DNA of 64,000 nt from Pseudomonadales bacterium (GCA_023300545.1 JALZVT010000068.1:30727-94726), one strand, 5' to 3'. Shown: positions 1 to 7,965, numbered from the stretch's first letter. Made by a program: numbers and translations. The notes: generated from the letters alone by a model not told the origin.

Positions 1-419
1 CGGATCAAACCTTGGCGGCGATCCTTGAGCCGATCCCTGGCATGCCAAGCACTTGGCAGTCGTTTTGGCGACTCGCGAAAAATCCGGCAGACTTTGGTGA
101 GTACGGTCCCGCCGGCAACCGATTTGGTGCGCGCACAACTTTTCGCTGTGGTGATGAGCGTTGTGTGCTGCTCAATAAAGATCCGCTGTATGACGAGTTT
201 GCTCAGGCGCGGCACATCGAGGCGGTGGTCGGAACCATGCGGGTATTGCACAGCCTGCAGTTGCGGCGGTTTGTGGCTGTTCAACCCCCTGTGAGTGCGC
301 CTGAAGAGGCGGCGCCGCCGAGTGATTTGTCCGCTGAGATTCCCGCAGCTGCCGGTATTGAAGACGCTGCCAGTTCAATGGCGCGTTCACAAATCAGGAA
401 TCTAACGGCGAATGAGTGA
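1..419 (+). CDS. C-terminal part of an unidentified protein (5' end outside window)
   Basis: The reading frame is open from the first bases of the window to the TGA at 417-419, so this is the 3' end of a gene that begins upstream. The visible 139 or so residues include a conserved-looking stretch (NPADFGEYGPAGNRFG, then CGDERCVLLNKDPLYDEFAQARH) and a low-complexity Ala/Pro tail. I do not recognise the family; a secreted lipase/esterase end is only a guess. A TTG at position 12 could in principle start translation, but nothing resembling a ribosome site precedes it. The last 8 bases overlap the start of the PAP2 gene (ATGAGTGA), which suggests translational coupling. Confidence 0.6.
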   Translation, partial: DQTLAAILEPIPGMPSTWQSFWRLAKNPADFGEYGPAGNRFGARTTFRCGDERCVLLNKDPLYDEFAQARHIEAVVGTMRVLHSLQLRRFVAVQPPVSAPEEAAPPSDLSAEIPAAAGIEDAASSMARSQIRNLTANE

Positions 420-1374
420 CTTTTCTGGTTGGTCAGGTTGGCTGCAGCAGCACGCCAACTGGCCGGGTTTTTTTGATTTCTTTTCAGACACAGCGGGCCC
501 GGTAGGCTGGTGGGTTCTGCTGCAGCTGGTGATCGTGCTCATTGGTACCCGGCGCGGGCTGCGACTGGCCTGGCTGCTTTGCGTGGCAATCGTGGCCAAT
601 ACGCTAATGAAGTGGCTGTGGGCCGAACCTCGCCCATACTGGATTGACGATACGATAAACCCACTGCGTGCTACGCCTGGTTTTGGTATGCCATCCGGGC
701 ATGCGCAGGGTGCCACCGCGTTGGCGGTAGGTGTCTGGCTGCTGCTGCGGGGGCGGATATTGCTGGCGTTTGTGTTGGCTTTTATTCTGTTCACTGGACT
801 GTCGCGCATATTTTACGGCGTGCACTCCGTGGCGCAGGTGTTGGTGGGGACCGCGTTTGGCGTTGGGCTTAGTATGCTCGTGTGGCGAGTACTGCCCGAA
901 CTGGAAATGCGTTTTCGGCGCAGAGCGTTGGGCGCTCGCGCAGGCTTAGCTGCGGCGGCCGTTGCCGTTGTTGGCCTCCTTAGTTGGCTGGTGTTTAGTT
1001 ACCGGCAAGATTTTGTGGCGCCCGCAGAGTGGTTGGCACGGTTTGAGGCGACCCAACTGCGCTATGGCGAAACCGGATCTATGGGGCTGGTCGAAGGCGG
1101 GTCGCTGGTGTTGATTGCGCTGCTCGCCGGTTACGCGTTGCTGGCTGTGGTTGCCAGCGAACGGGGCCACCGAGTGCTGATCTGTTTAAAAAGTCGGGTG
1201 CAGGCTGTGTTGGTTGCGATAGTTATCAACATCGCGGCGCTTGCCGCATTGCGAGAGTTGCAGGCCAGTGTTTGGGTGGCTGGGGTGTGGTTGTGTGTGC
1301 AACCCCTGGTTGCCATCTGGTTGCCACTGCAGTGGTTCGGCGTGCGGGACGACGAGAAGTCCGCCCACGGATGA
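412..1374 (+). CDS. PAP2-family membrane phosphatase
   Basis: An integral membrane protein of the type 2 phosphatidic acid phosphatase superfamily, likely hydrolysing a lipid phosphate or diphosphate at the periplasmic face. The three family motifs are visible: K67-x6-R74-P75, the PSGH at 94-97, and S131-R132-x5-H138. In the last motif the usual final Asp is Gln142 (HSVAQVLVG). Several hydrophobic segments flank the motifs, and about 150 further residues follow them with more predicted membrane spans, so the protein is longer than a minimal PAP2. The start ATG overlaps the previous stop by 8 bases, and its own stop overlaps the next gene by 4 (ATGA). Substrate cannot be told from sequence; undecaprenyl diphosphate or phosphatidate are the usual options. 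Confidence 0.85.
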   Translation: MSDFSGWSGWLQQHANWPGFFDFFSDTAGPVGWWVLLQLVIVLIGTRRGLRLAWLLCVAIVANTLMKWLWAEPRPYWIDDTINPLRATPGFGMPSGHAQGATALAVGVWLLLRGRILLAFVLAFILFTGLSRIFYGVHSVAQVLVGTAFGVGLSMLVWRVLPELEMRFRRRALGARAGLAAAAVAVVGLLSWLVFSYRQDFVAPAEWLARFEATQLRYGETGSMGLVEGGSLVLIALLAGYALLAVVASERGHRVLICLKSRVQAVLVAIVINIAALAALRELQASVWVAGVWLCVQPLVAIWLPLQWFGVRDDEKSAHG

Positions 1375-2351
1375 GCGACGTCACGCCTCTCCATCTGGGG
1401 CTTACGCCTCTCCATCTGGGGCTTACGCCCTGGTCCATGAACCCCACCTCGATGCCAGAGCAGGCGCGGTTGGCGGAAGAGTGGGGCTACCAGTCTATTT
1501 GGTTGCCGGAGAATCATTTTTCAGGGTTTGCCGCTACACCTGACCCGTTGATGTTGCTTGCCGGCATGGCAGCGACAACCCGTTCGTTAAAGCTTGGCAC
1601 AACCTCATTTTTATTGCCGTTGCGGCACCCTTTGCAGGCGGCGGAACAGGTCGCAGTGCTGGACCAACTCTCAGGCGGTCGGCTGATTTTAGGGCTTGGG
1701 CGCGGCTATCAGGCGCCAACCTACGCAGCCTTTGGGATTGCGATGCGCCAAAAGCGGGCGATCTTTGCCGAATCTTTGGCGTTACTCAAGCGCGCCTGGG
1801 CCGGTGAAGAACTGGTTATGCTCGATGGAGCGGCGCCAGTCACCCTTGCGCCTCTGCCGCTGCAGCAACCTCACCCACCGCTTTGGGTTGCCGCGTTTGG
1901 CCCTAAGGCATTGGCCCAGGTGGGGTCGTTAGGGTTACCTTATTTGGCATCACCTGTTGAGTCTTGTCAGGATCTAGCCGCTAACCACGCCGCTCTGGCC
2001 ACCGCCTGCGTTGAGGCTGGGCGCGCGGTTCCTGATGTTGTGCCCGTAATGCGAACGATGTTTGTCTCAGAGGACGCGGCCCTTGTTGCAGCGCTACGCT
2101 CGGAGCTTTCGGAGCGGATTAAGGCGATGGCGGCCAGCGGACCGGCACATCTGACAAAAGCCGGCGAGGCCGATCTGGACGACGTGGTCATTGTGGGTGA
2201 TGCTGCTCGAGTGACAGAGCAGGTGGCGCGTTATCGAGAAGAGCTGGGTGTTACACACCTTATTGCCACCCGCTTGCGATTGGAGGGTGTGGACAAAGAA
2301 GCGTTGCGTTTGAGCGCGCAGCGTTTACCGGAAATACTCTGTGACAACTGA
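1371..2351 (+). CDS. LLM-class flavin-dependent oxidoreductase (luciferase-like)
   Basis: A bacterial luciferase-like monooxygenase (TIM barrel using FMN or F420). The family pattern is clear: N-terminal strand LGLTPW, then AEEWGYQSIWLPENHF, a central segment LKLGTTSFLLPLRHP followed by AEQVAVLDQLSGGRLILGLGRGY, and a C-terminal YREELGVTHLIATRLRLEG. I chose ATG 1371 because it overlaps the PAP2 stop as ATGA, the usual coupled arrangement. A longer frame starting at 1272 would lie inside the PAP2 gene. The N-terminus carries a perfect 7-residue duplication (TPLHLGL twice) encoded by a 21-bp tandem repeat. Substrate and cofactor are unknown. The next gene, a 2-hydroxyacid dehydrogenase, begins 40 bases downstream and may be co-transcribed. 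Confidence 0.85.
   Translation: MSDVTPLHLGLTPLHLGLTPWSMNPTSMPEQARLAEEWGYQSIWLPENHFSGFAATPDPLMLLAGMAATTRSLKLGTTSFLLPLRHPLQAAEQVAVLDQLSGGRLILGLGRGYQAPTYAAFGIAMRQKRAIFAESLALLKRAWAGEELVMLDGAAPVTLAPLPLQQPHPPLWVAAFGPKALAQVGSLGLPYLASPVESCQDLAANHAALATACVEAGRAVPDVVPVMRTMFVSEDAALVAALRSELSERIKAMAASGPAHLTKAGEADLDDVVIVGDAARVTEQVARYREELGVTHLIATRLRLEGVDKEALRLSAQRLPEILCDN
1383..1424 (+). repeat. Perfect 21-bp tandem duplication inside the LLM gene
   Basis: The unit starting ACGCCTCTCC and ending CTGGGGCTT occurs twice with no mismatch at 1383-1403 and 1404-1424. It is in frame and duplicates TPLHLGL at the extreme N-terminus, where the family has a single first beta-strand. Perfect identity at third codon positions suggests a recent replication-slippage event or an assembly artefact. 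Confidence 0.9.
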
Positions 2352-2391
2352 GTCATCCGACGACTGAGTTAGGGAAAAAAGGGGAGAGACA

Positions 2392-3399
2392 ATGGGTTAT
2401 AAAATTCTTTGGCCGATGATGCGCTGGGCCGATGACCGACATATTGAGTTAGACGCCGTGGGTGATAAGCACGAGGCGATTTTTGCCAACCGGCTGACTG
2501 AGGTGACGGACGAACAATGGGCGGAAGCTGACGTTGTTGTATCAGCTCCAGACATTCCGGCCGAGTTTCGCGCCAAGTTGAAAAAGTGTCGTATTTTTAT
2601 TACGCCAAAAGTGGGCTTTGACAACATCGATCTTGCGGGTTGGGGTGCCATGGGTATACCGGTCAGCAATGTCCCGGATTACGGCACTATGGAAGTGGCT
2701 GATCATGCGATTGCGTTGATGATGTCGTTGATGAAAGGCATTACGTTTCATACCCGAGAACTCAAGAAAGACATCAAAGGCAACTGGCGTCCTGCGCTAA
2801 ATCCCTATGGTCGTCGTCTGTCTGATTGCACCTTTGGCGTTTTAGGGCTCGGTCGTATTGGCACGGCCACAGCGTTGCGCGCTAAAGCATTTGGTATGAA
2901 TGTGGTTTTCTTTGACCCTTATCTGGCCAATGGCGTCGATCTGGCGGTGGGTGTGACGCGTGTCCATTCGCTCGAAGATCTAATGGCAACCAGCGACGTG
3001 CTGAGCGTGCACGTACCGCTGTCTGATGAAACAGAAAAGATGCTGAACGCAGAGGCGTTCAAGCACGCTAAGCCCGGCCTAATTTTGATCAACTCCGCGC
3101 GCGGCCCGATCATCGATCTCGATGCGCTGCATGATGCGTTGAAAAACGATCAGATTCAGGCAGCAGGACTCGATGTGTTGCCAGTGGAACCGGCTGATCC
3201 CAAGCACCCCTTGTTAAGTGCCTGGACCGCTGACGAAGAGTGGATTGCTGATCGTTTGCTGATCACGCCCCATTCGGCGTTTTACACGCCAGAGAGCATG
3301 CGTGACATGCGTGATAAAGGTATCCACGTGGCCATTGAGTATTTGGATGGTGGGCGCTTGCAGAATTGCGTTAACGCAGAGTTTTTGGCAAACAGCTAA
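2392..3399 (+). CDS. D-2-hydroxyacid dehydrogenase, NAD-dependent (CtBP/phosphoglycerate-dehydrogenase-like)
   Basis: A 335-residue NAD(P)-dependent D-isomer-specific 2-hydroxyacid dehydrogenase that would interconvert a 2-oxoacid and a D-2-hydroxyacid in the cytoplasm. The nucleotide-binding motif reads LGLGRIGTATALRAKAFGM, with an acidic residue at FFDPYL favouring NAD. The catalytic triad is visible: Arg in NSARGPIIDLDAL, Glu in DVLPVEPADP, and His in ITPHSAFYTPES. A strong ribosome site (GGGGAGAG) lies just before ATG 2392. Length and motif order fit the C-terminal-binding-protein-like subgroup, which includes dehydrogenases of uncertain substrate. It is the last gene of the rightward group starting upstream of the window. 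Confidence 0.88.
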   Translation: MGYKILWPMMRWADDRHIELDAVGDKHEAIFANRLTEVTDEQWAEADVVVSAPDIPAEFRAKLKKCRIFITPKVGFDNIDLAGWGAMGIPVSNVPDYGTMEVADHAIALMMSLMKGITFHTRELKKDIKGNWRPALNPYGRRLSDCTFGVLGLGRIGTATALRAKAFGMNVVFFDPYLANGVDLAVGVTRVHSLEDLMATSDVLSVHVPLSDETEKMLNAEAFKHAKPGLILINSARGPIIDLDALHDALKNDQIQAAGLDVLPVEPADPKHPLLSAWTADEEWIADRLLITPHSAFYTPESMRDMRDKGIHVAIEYLDGGRLQNCVNAEFLANS

Positions 3400-3444
3400 C
3401 CGCCGCGGTGAGTAGATTCTGTGTTTGGTTAGCCTGGCGCCTGG

Positions 3445-4245
3445 TTAGCCAATCGCAATGTTCGCATTGTTCTCATCAACTGGAATTTCTAGGTAGCGCC
3501 GCAGAAAGGCGGTTAGCCAATAAAAGGGTGCGGTGTCTAGCAGTGCAACGACCATCTTGAATAGGTAGCTGCCCAGCATGAGTGTGCCCATTGCAGCCAA
3601 AGTGAAGCTGCCGGCGAGAAAAGCCGCGCCGAAAGTAACCGTGATGACCATAAACGAGTCGACCATTTGACTGATCAGGGTTGAGAAGTTGTTGCGCAAC
3701 CACAGGTGCTTGCCGTTGGTCAGACGTTTGAAGAAGTGGAACAGCTGGACGTCGCAGAATTGCGCTGCGATGTAGGCGAGCATGGACGCCAAAACGGCAC
3801 CTGAGGTGCACGCGTAGAGCAACTCGAATAGCTCGATGGTGCCGCTCATGGTCGCGCCACTGGGGGTGCTGATGTCTTGAGCCAGTGTCAGTACCTGCCA
3901 TGGCGCTTGGGATTCCCCTGCGGGCAGGTTGTTGCCTAGCCACATGACGCCGATGATGAAAATGTTGAGTCCGAGCCCAACCCAAACTAGAAAGTTAGCC
4001 CGCGCACGACCATAAATTTCAGAAATTAGATCGGTACACAGGAAGGTGAGCGGGTAGGGCAAGACCCCAACGGCAAGAGAAAGCGGCCCCAGTTGAATAA
4101 ACCGCGTAATGCCGATTATGTTGAGCATTGTCATGGCGCAGATGAAGGTACCAGCCAGAACCAAAAAAACTCTCTCACGGCGTTCCCGAATCTCTGGGCT
4201 TACGATTGTCGGGCTTACAGAGGTGCCCGCTGGTGTGCTGGTCAT
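3445..4245 (-). CDS. yhhQ: YhhQ/VUT-family transporter (DUF165), probable queuosine-precursor importer
   Basis: A multi-spanning inner-membrane protein of the DUF165 family; E. coli YhhQ imports the queuosine precursors preQ0 and preQ1. Recognisable signatures are the early helix MTMLNIIGITRFIQLGPLSLAVGVLPYPLTF and the following LCTDLISEIYGRARANFLVWVG. I start it at ATG 4245, which shares one base with the stop of the SDR gene (TGATG). A TTG one codon earlier (4248) gives a longer frame with no support. It is the last gene of a leftward trio with an SDR and a PTPS-family enzyme, so its cargo here could be a pterin or deazapurine; that is inference from context. Confidence 0.82.
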   Translation of the reverse strand: MTSTPAGTSVSPTIVSPEIRERRERVFLVLAGTFICAMTMLNIIGITRFIQLGPLSLAVGVLPYPLTFLCTDLISEIYGRARANFLVWVGLGLNIFIIGVMWLGNNLPAGESQAPWQVLTLAQDISTPSGATMSGTIELFELLYACTSGAVLASMLAYIAAQFCDVQLFHFFKRLTNGKHLWLRNNFSTLISQMVDSFMVITVTFGAAFLAGSFTLAAMGTLMLGSYLFKMVVALLDTAPFYWLTAFLRRYLEIPVDENNANIAIG

Positions 4246-4952
4246 CAAGCTTCTACTTGGCCGAGGTTGGCGTGCAGCACTGCGCCATTGATGACGGGGT
4301 TGTTGGCGGCGAACAGGACGGTTGCTGCAATCTCTTCCGGTTCGATCAGGCGCTTGAACGCTGACATGCCTGCGACAAAATCCATCGCGTCAGCAGGAAC
4401 ATGCTCGCGCAGCATTTGGGTGTCAGTAAAGCCCGGACAGATGCACGCCGTGTGCACGGTACCGCCAGCAAGGTCTTGGCAAGTGCTGCGCATCATGCCA
4501 ATAGAGGCGTGCTTCGACGTCACGTAGCTGAATGAGTTTGGCACGGCTTTTTCGCTAAGCGTCGAGCCGATGTAGAGAATGCTAGAACCTTTCCCCATAT
4601 GTGGGATTAGGAGATTGTTAAGCGTATTTGGTGCGATTAAATTGATTTCGTATATGTGTCGCAGTTCGGCGCTGCTGGTTTCGCCCACCTTATCGTTTGC
4701 CAGCAGGGATGCGTTGTGAATCACGCTGATATGGCTTGAGTTGGCTAACTCGGTAACAAGTTGCGGGGTTAGGGTTTCGGCAAAGTCGATTTTTGCCAGA
4801 TCGCAAGCGATGGAGTGAACCTGATCATTGGGGCAGTGTCGGCGCGACAGATTGATCACCCGATAGCCGTCGGCCAAGAACGCATCCGCGCAAGCGAGGC
4901 CGATACCTGAACTTGCGCCGGTAATTACCAGCAACTTTGCGGGATTACTCAT
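4245..4952 (-). CDS. Short-chain dehydrogenase/reductase, possibly pterin-related
   Basis: A classical SDR of 235 residues. The Rossmann motif TGASSGIG lies near the N-terminus. The NNAG element appears as HNAS. The catalytic Ser precedes the Tyr-x3-Lys motif, which reads YVTSK (IGSTLSEKAVPNSFSYVTSKHAS). The substrate cannot be read from sequence. It sits between a PTPS-family gene (22 bases upstream) and a YhhQ-type transporter (1-base overlap). SDRs next to PTPS-like genes suggest a dihydropterin or sepiapterin-type reductase, but a generic oxidoreductase is equally allowed by the motifs. No Cys or metal ligands stand out. Confidence 0.75.
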   Translation of the reverse strand: MSNPAKLLVITGASSGIGLACADAFLADGYRVINLSRRHCPNDQVHSIACDLAKIDFAETLTPQLVTELANSSHISVIHNASLLANDKVGETSSAELRHIYEINLIAPNTLNNLLIPHMGKGSSILYIGSTLSEKAVPNSFSYVTSKHASIGMMRSTCQDLAGGTVHTACICPGFTDTQMLREHVPADAMDFVAGMSAFKRLIEPEEIAATVLFAANNPVINGAVLHANLGQVEA

Positions 4953-4974
4953 TCAACTTCTCTTTCTCTCCGGT

Positions 4975-5508
4975 TTAGTGCTCGGCCAGAGCCCATTCAG
5001 AGCGTGCCCACTGGTCGTTTCCTGATGCCACGCGAACAAGCATTTTACGTATGGGCAAGCCCTTAACCGCCGGCGAGCCCAGTATTCGCTTAAGTACCCA
5101 GCCAGCGAGTTCTTCCACCGTTATATTGCGAAGAGGTAGCAGCGTGACATCACGCGGTAGAAACGGAATGCGCTCGCCATTGAAGAGCGCAAAGATCATC
5201 TCGTTGGACCGCTCTATTTCAAGCCACGGTGAGTTTTCTGGCAACAACATTTGCTCGTCGATCTCGGCGCACAGTGCTTTGAGCGAATCTTTGATGATGT
5301 TGTAGTCGAAGCACAGGCCGGTTTCATCAACCAAGGCTTCTACTTCGCAGCCCACCTGGAAATTGTGACCATGGAGATTTTCACGCTGCGTTGCTGAAAA
5401 TAGCGTGAAATGCGCACAAGAGAAGTGCAAATATTCTTTGTGAATCTCGATCGTGGTGACATCGGGGGCGGATGGTGTCGACGTATTTGAGGCTGGGGAG
5501 CTAGTCAT
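4975..5508 (-). CDS. 6-pyruvoyl-tetrahydropterin synthase family protein (QueD-like, PTPS-III-like motif)
   Basis: A 177-residue T-fold enzyme of the PTPS/QueD family. The zinc ligands are visible as H33 (HFSCAH) and H46/H48 (LHGHNF), with a later NITVEELAGWV helix. The usual catalytic Cys of CxxxHGH is replaced by Arg42, but Glu43 gives E-x-x-H-G-H. This is the signature reported for PTPS-III paralogs, which replace dihydroneopterin aldolase in folate synthesis. It is therefore unlikely to be an ordinary QueD. A 20-residue Ser/Thr/Pro-rich N-terminus precedes the domain. It heads the leftward operon PTPS - SDR - YhhQ and is divergent from a serine hydrolase 49 bases away. Confidence 0.8.
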   Translation of the reverse strand: MTSSPASNTSTPSAPDVTTIEIHKEYLHFSCAHFTLFSATQRENLHGHNFQVGCEVEALVDETGLCFDYNIIKDSLKALCAEIDEQMLLPENSPWLEIERSNEMIFALFNGERIPFLPRDVTLLPLRNITVEELAGWVLKRILGSPAVKGLPIRKMLVRVASGNDQWARSEWALAEH

Positions 5509-5557
5509 ATCCCTATGCTACCCTAACTGACAGGTTTTGGCGGCAGGGGAATCCGTA

Positions 5558-6829
5558 GTGAACACATCAAATTTAAGCACTCAAGCGCCAGGTTTGGACC
5601 TTAGTTCCATGGCTGAAAATCCGGCTGCTGCAGGAATGTGCGGCGACCGACTCGAGCGCGTTAGCCGTCATCTCGGCTCACGATTTATCACGCCGGGGAA
5701 AATCAGTGGCGCGTTGCCGGTGGTGTACAGAAAAGGGCATCTTGCTTACGCCCGTACTCTTGGGCAAATGGATATTGAACGCGACAAGGCGGTGCAGCTC
5801 GACACTATCTTCCGCATCTATTCGATGACCAAACCGATCACCTCGATTGCGCTGATGATGTTGTACGAGGAAGGGTGCTTTCAACTCCAAGACGAGGTCC
5901 GTCGTTATATACCGCAGTTTGCCAAGTTGCGGGTTTACCGATCAGGGGTCTACCCCAACTTTCAAACTGCTCCCTGCGACCGTCACATGACCATTCGTGA
6001 TCTTATGAGTCATATGTCGGGCCTCACCTATGATTTTATGAGCAGGACCAACGTTGATCACGCCTATCGCAGGACAAAGGTGGGGCGGCAGGTTGAGAGC
6101 GATACCCTTGCCGATATGATGGACACGTTGGCTGAGTTACCGCTTGAGTTTTCTCCCGGCACGGCCTGGAATTATTCGGTCTCTACAGATGTCTGCGGCC
6201 GGTTGGTTGAAATATTGTCGGGTCAATCTCTTGATGAGTTCTTTGCGGAGCGTATCTTTGCACCGCTCGGTATGCGCGATACTGGGTTTATCGTACCCCC
6301 AGAAAAGATTGATCGGTTTGCCGCAAACTATGTGCGCGGGCCAAACAAGCAGCTTGTGCTCGAGGATGACCCGCAAACCAGTGTCTACACGCGACAGCGC
6401 ACCCTGTTATCAGGTGGTGGCGGTCTTGTGTCTACGGCCTCAGATTATTTGCAGTTCTCGCGCATGCTGCTGGGTAATGGCGAGGTTGACGGCGTGCGGC
6501 TGGTTGGGCGAAAAACCATCGAGCTGATGACAGCGAACCATCTGCCCAATAACGAAGACTTAACGCAATGGGCGCAGGGCTCATTTTCTGAAACGTCCAA
6601 TGAGGGCTATGGCTTTGGCCTTGGTTTTTCGGTGAATCTGGGTGCCGGTGCAACCGCTACTGCGGGGTCGGCGGGCGAATACGCCTGGGGAGGTGCTGCG
6701 AGCACCATCTTCTGGGTCGACCCTGTAGAGGACATGGTGGTGGTGTTCATGACGCAGTTCATGCCAAGCGCAACTTTCAATTTTCGTGGTCAGTTAAAGT
6801 CGCTCATTTACCCGGCGATTATTGACTAA
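5558..6829 (+). CDS. Beta-lactamase-family serine hydrolase (EstB/class-C-like)
   Basis: A serine hydrolase of the beta-lactamase-related family (esterases, DD-peptidases, class C enzymes). The nucleophile motif S-x-x-K is SMTK at about residues 89-92, in the typical helix IYSMTKPITSIALMMLYEEG. The Tyr-containing second motif appears as WNYSVSTDVCGRLVEI. The C-terminal GGAASTIFWVDP probably supplies the third element. I chose GTG 5558 because AGGGGA lies 7 bases before it; a TTG 21 bases upstream is less likely. No signal peptide is visible, so it may act in the cytoplasm, probably as an esterase. Its stop overlaps by 4 bases the end of the convergent CULT gene. Confidence 0.85.
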   Translation: MNTSNLSTQAPGLDLSSMAENPAAAGMCGDRLERVSRHLGSRFITPGKISGALPVVYRKGHLAYARTLGQMDIERDKAVQLDTIFRIYSMTKPITSIALMMLYEEGCFQLQDEVRRYIPQFAKLRVYRSGVYPNFQTAPCDRHMTIRDLMSHMSGLTYDFMSRTNVDHAYRRTKVGRQVESDTLADMMDTLAELPLEFSPGTAWNYSVSTDVCGRLVEILSGQSLDEFFAERIFAPLGMRDTGFIVPPEKIDRFAANYVRGPNKQLVLEDDPQTSVYTRQRTLLSGGGGLVSTASDYLQFSRMLLGNGEVDGVRLVGRKTIELMTANHLPNNEDLTQWAQGSFSETSNEGYGFGLGFSVNLGAGATATAGSAGEYAWGGAASTIFWVDPVEDMVVVFMTQFMPSATFNFRGQLKSLIYPAIID

Positions 6830-7245
6830 GTTTGAGGGTCGGTCTGAATACGATCGCGCACAAGGCCGTAGAAATGGTCGTTGCTGTTGTTTTCAAACAA
6901 CCAGCCCAAGTGCGTGGTGCAGCCGCTGCAGGTTGAAAAACGCCATTTAAAGCCAGCGAACCAACTGTCAGCGGCGGTAGGGAGGCCGGAGATATCGCAC
7001 CCGAGCGCGTCGCTGTAGCAGCCCACATCGAAGTCGATGCCATGTGGGTTGGTGCAGAAATGCTGATGTGAACCGTTGACGTTGATGGCGTCCTTGCTGC
7101 GGCCCAGCACGTGGCTGCACTTAGCGCAGTAGACGAATGCTCTATCGCCTTTTGCATCATCCAGTGCATCGTTAAGTTTGCTATCGAGCAAGCTGCGCAG
7201 GGCTGGATCGAGCTCTTGACCCTGTTTGTCTATGACGTCCACCAT
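6826..7245 (-). CDS. Cereblon-like CULT-domain protein (thalidomide-type pocket)
   Basis: A 139-residue protein that is almost entirely a CULT domain, the ligand-binding domain of human cereblon also found as stand-alone bacterial proteins such as MsCI4 of Magnetospirillum. The zinc ligands are C40xxC43 and C106xxC109. The aromatic cage is W95, W101 and W115, with F117 behind it. Spacings W-6-W-14-W, and +5/+8 from the second Trp to the second Cys pair, equal those of human cereblon (W380, W386, W400; C391, C394). The human His378 position is Asp93. Known bacterial homologues bind uridine and glutarimide drugs, but their natural role is unsettled. It is divergent from a Tag-like glycosylase 33 bases away. 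Confidence 0.92.
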   Translation of the reverse strand: MVDVIDKQGQELDPALRSLLDSKLNDALDDAKGDRAFVYCAKCSHVLGRSKDAINVNGSHQHFCTNPHGIDFDVGCYSDALGCDISGLPTAADSWFAGFKWRFSTCSGCTTHLGWLFENNSNDHFYGLVRDRIQTDPQT

Positions 7246-7278
7246 GCTTGTATTCTAACCTGATGAGATAAGACTGAA

Positions 7279-7953
7279 ATGGCTGAATTTGCCGAGATTT
7301 ATGAGCGAGCTGCATTGCGTAAAGGCGGTACAAAAGTGCTGGACGCAATGTTAACTGCGCCCAAATCGGCGCGCTCTCTGAAACGCATTACGGATGACCG
7401 CTACCTCTCTGAAATGACGGCCTGCGTGTTTCGGAGCGGCTTCGTGTGGAAAATTGTTGAAGCAAAATGGCCCGCATTTGAAGACGTCTTTCATGGCTTT
7501 GACTCAATGGCCTGCGCGATGCTCGGCGATGAGGAACTTGAGGAAATCGCGCAAGACACAAGGATTATCAGGCACGCCAAGAAAATTCATGCGGTGCGCA
7601 ACAATGCGTTGTTTGTGCGTGACGTGAAAGAGTCGCATGGCAGCTTTGCCGCCTATATTGCCGATTGGCCCGTGACAGACATTACGGGCTTGTGGGCTGA
7701 TATGAAGAAGCGCGGAGATCGATTAGGTGGCCAGACCGGGCGCTATTTTTTACGCTTTATGGGCAAAGATACGCCCATTTTGTCCCGCGATGTTGTGGCT
7801 GCGCTGATTCAAGCGGGTGTGATTGATAAAGACCCGACCAGCAAAAAGGCAATGGCGCAGCTGCAGGCTTCGCTGAACGCTTGGATGGAAGAGAGTGGGC
7901 GGTCGCTGACCGAGATATCCCGAGTGTTGGCGATGTCAGTAGGTGAGGGCTGA
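7279..7953 (+). CDS. DNA-3-methyladenine glycosylase I-like protein
   Basis: A 224-residue helix-hairpin-helix glycosylase of the Tag (3-methyladenine DNA glycosylase I) superfamily, expected to excise alkylated adenine and start base-excision repair. Supporting segments are DRYLSEMTACVFRSGFVWKIVEAKWPAFEDVFHGFD, ALFVRDVKESHGSFAAYIADWP and TGRYFLRFMGKDTPILSRDVVAAL. The canonical Tag N-terminal Cys/His zinc ligands are not seen, so this is a divergent branch rather than classical Tag. It faces the CULT gene across 33 bases, sharing a probable divergent promoter. Whether the two are functionally connected is unknown. Confidence 0.8.
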   Translation: MAEFAEIYERAALRKGGTKVLDAMLTAPKSARSLKRITDDRYLSEMTACVFRSGFVWKIVEAKWPAFEDVFHGFDSMACAMLGDEELEEIAQDTRIIRHAKKIHAVRNNALFVRDVKESHGSFAAYIADWPVTDITGLWADMKKRGDRLGGQTGRYFLRFMGKDTPILSRDVVAALIQAGVIDKDPTSKKAMAQLQASLNAWMEESGRSLTEISRVLAMSVGEG

Positions 7954-7965
7954 TCGCCCTGCAAC

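Noticed and set aside
3400..3444. Terminator hairpin between the hydroxyacid dehydrogenase and yhhQ
   Set aside because: The GGTTAGCC pair around here is a direct repeat, not inverted, and no T-run follows.
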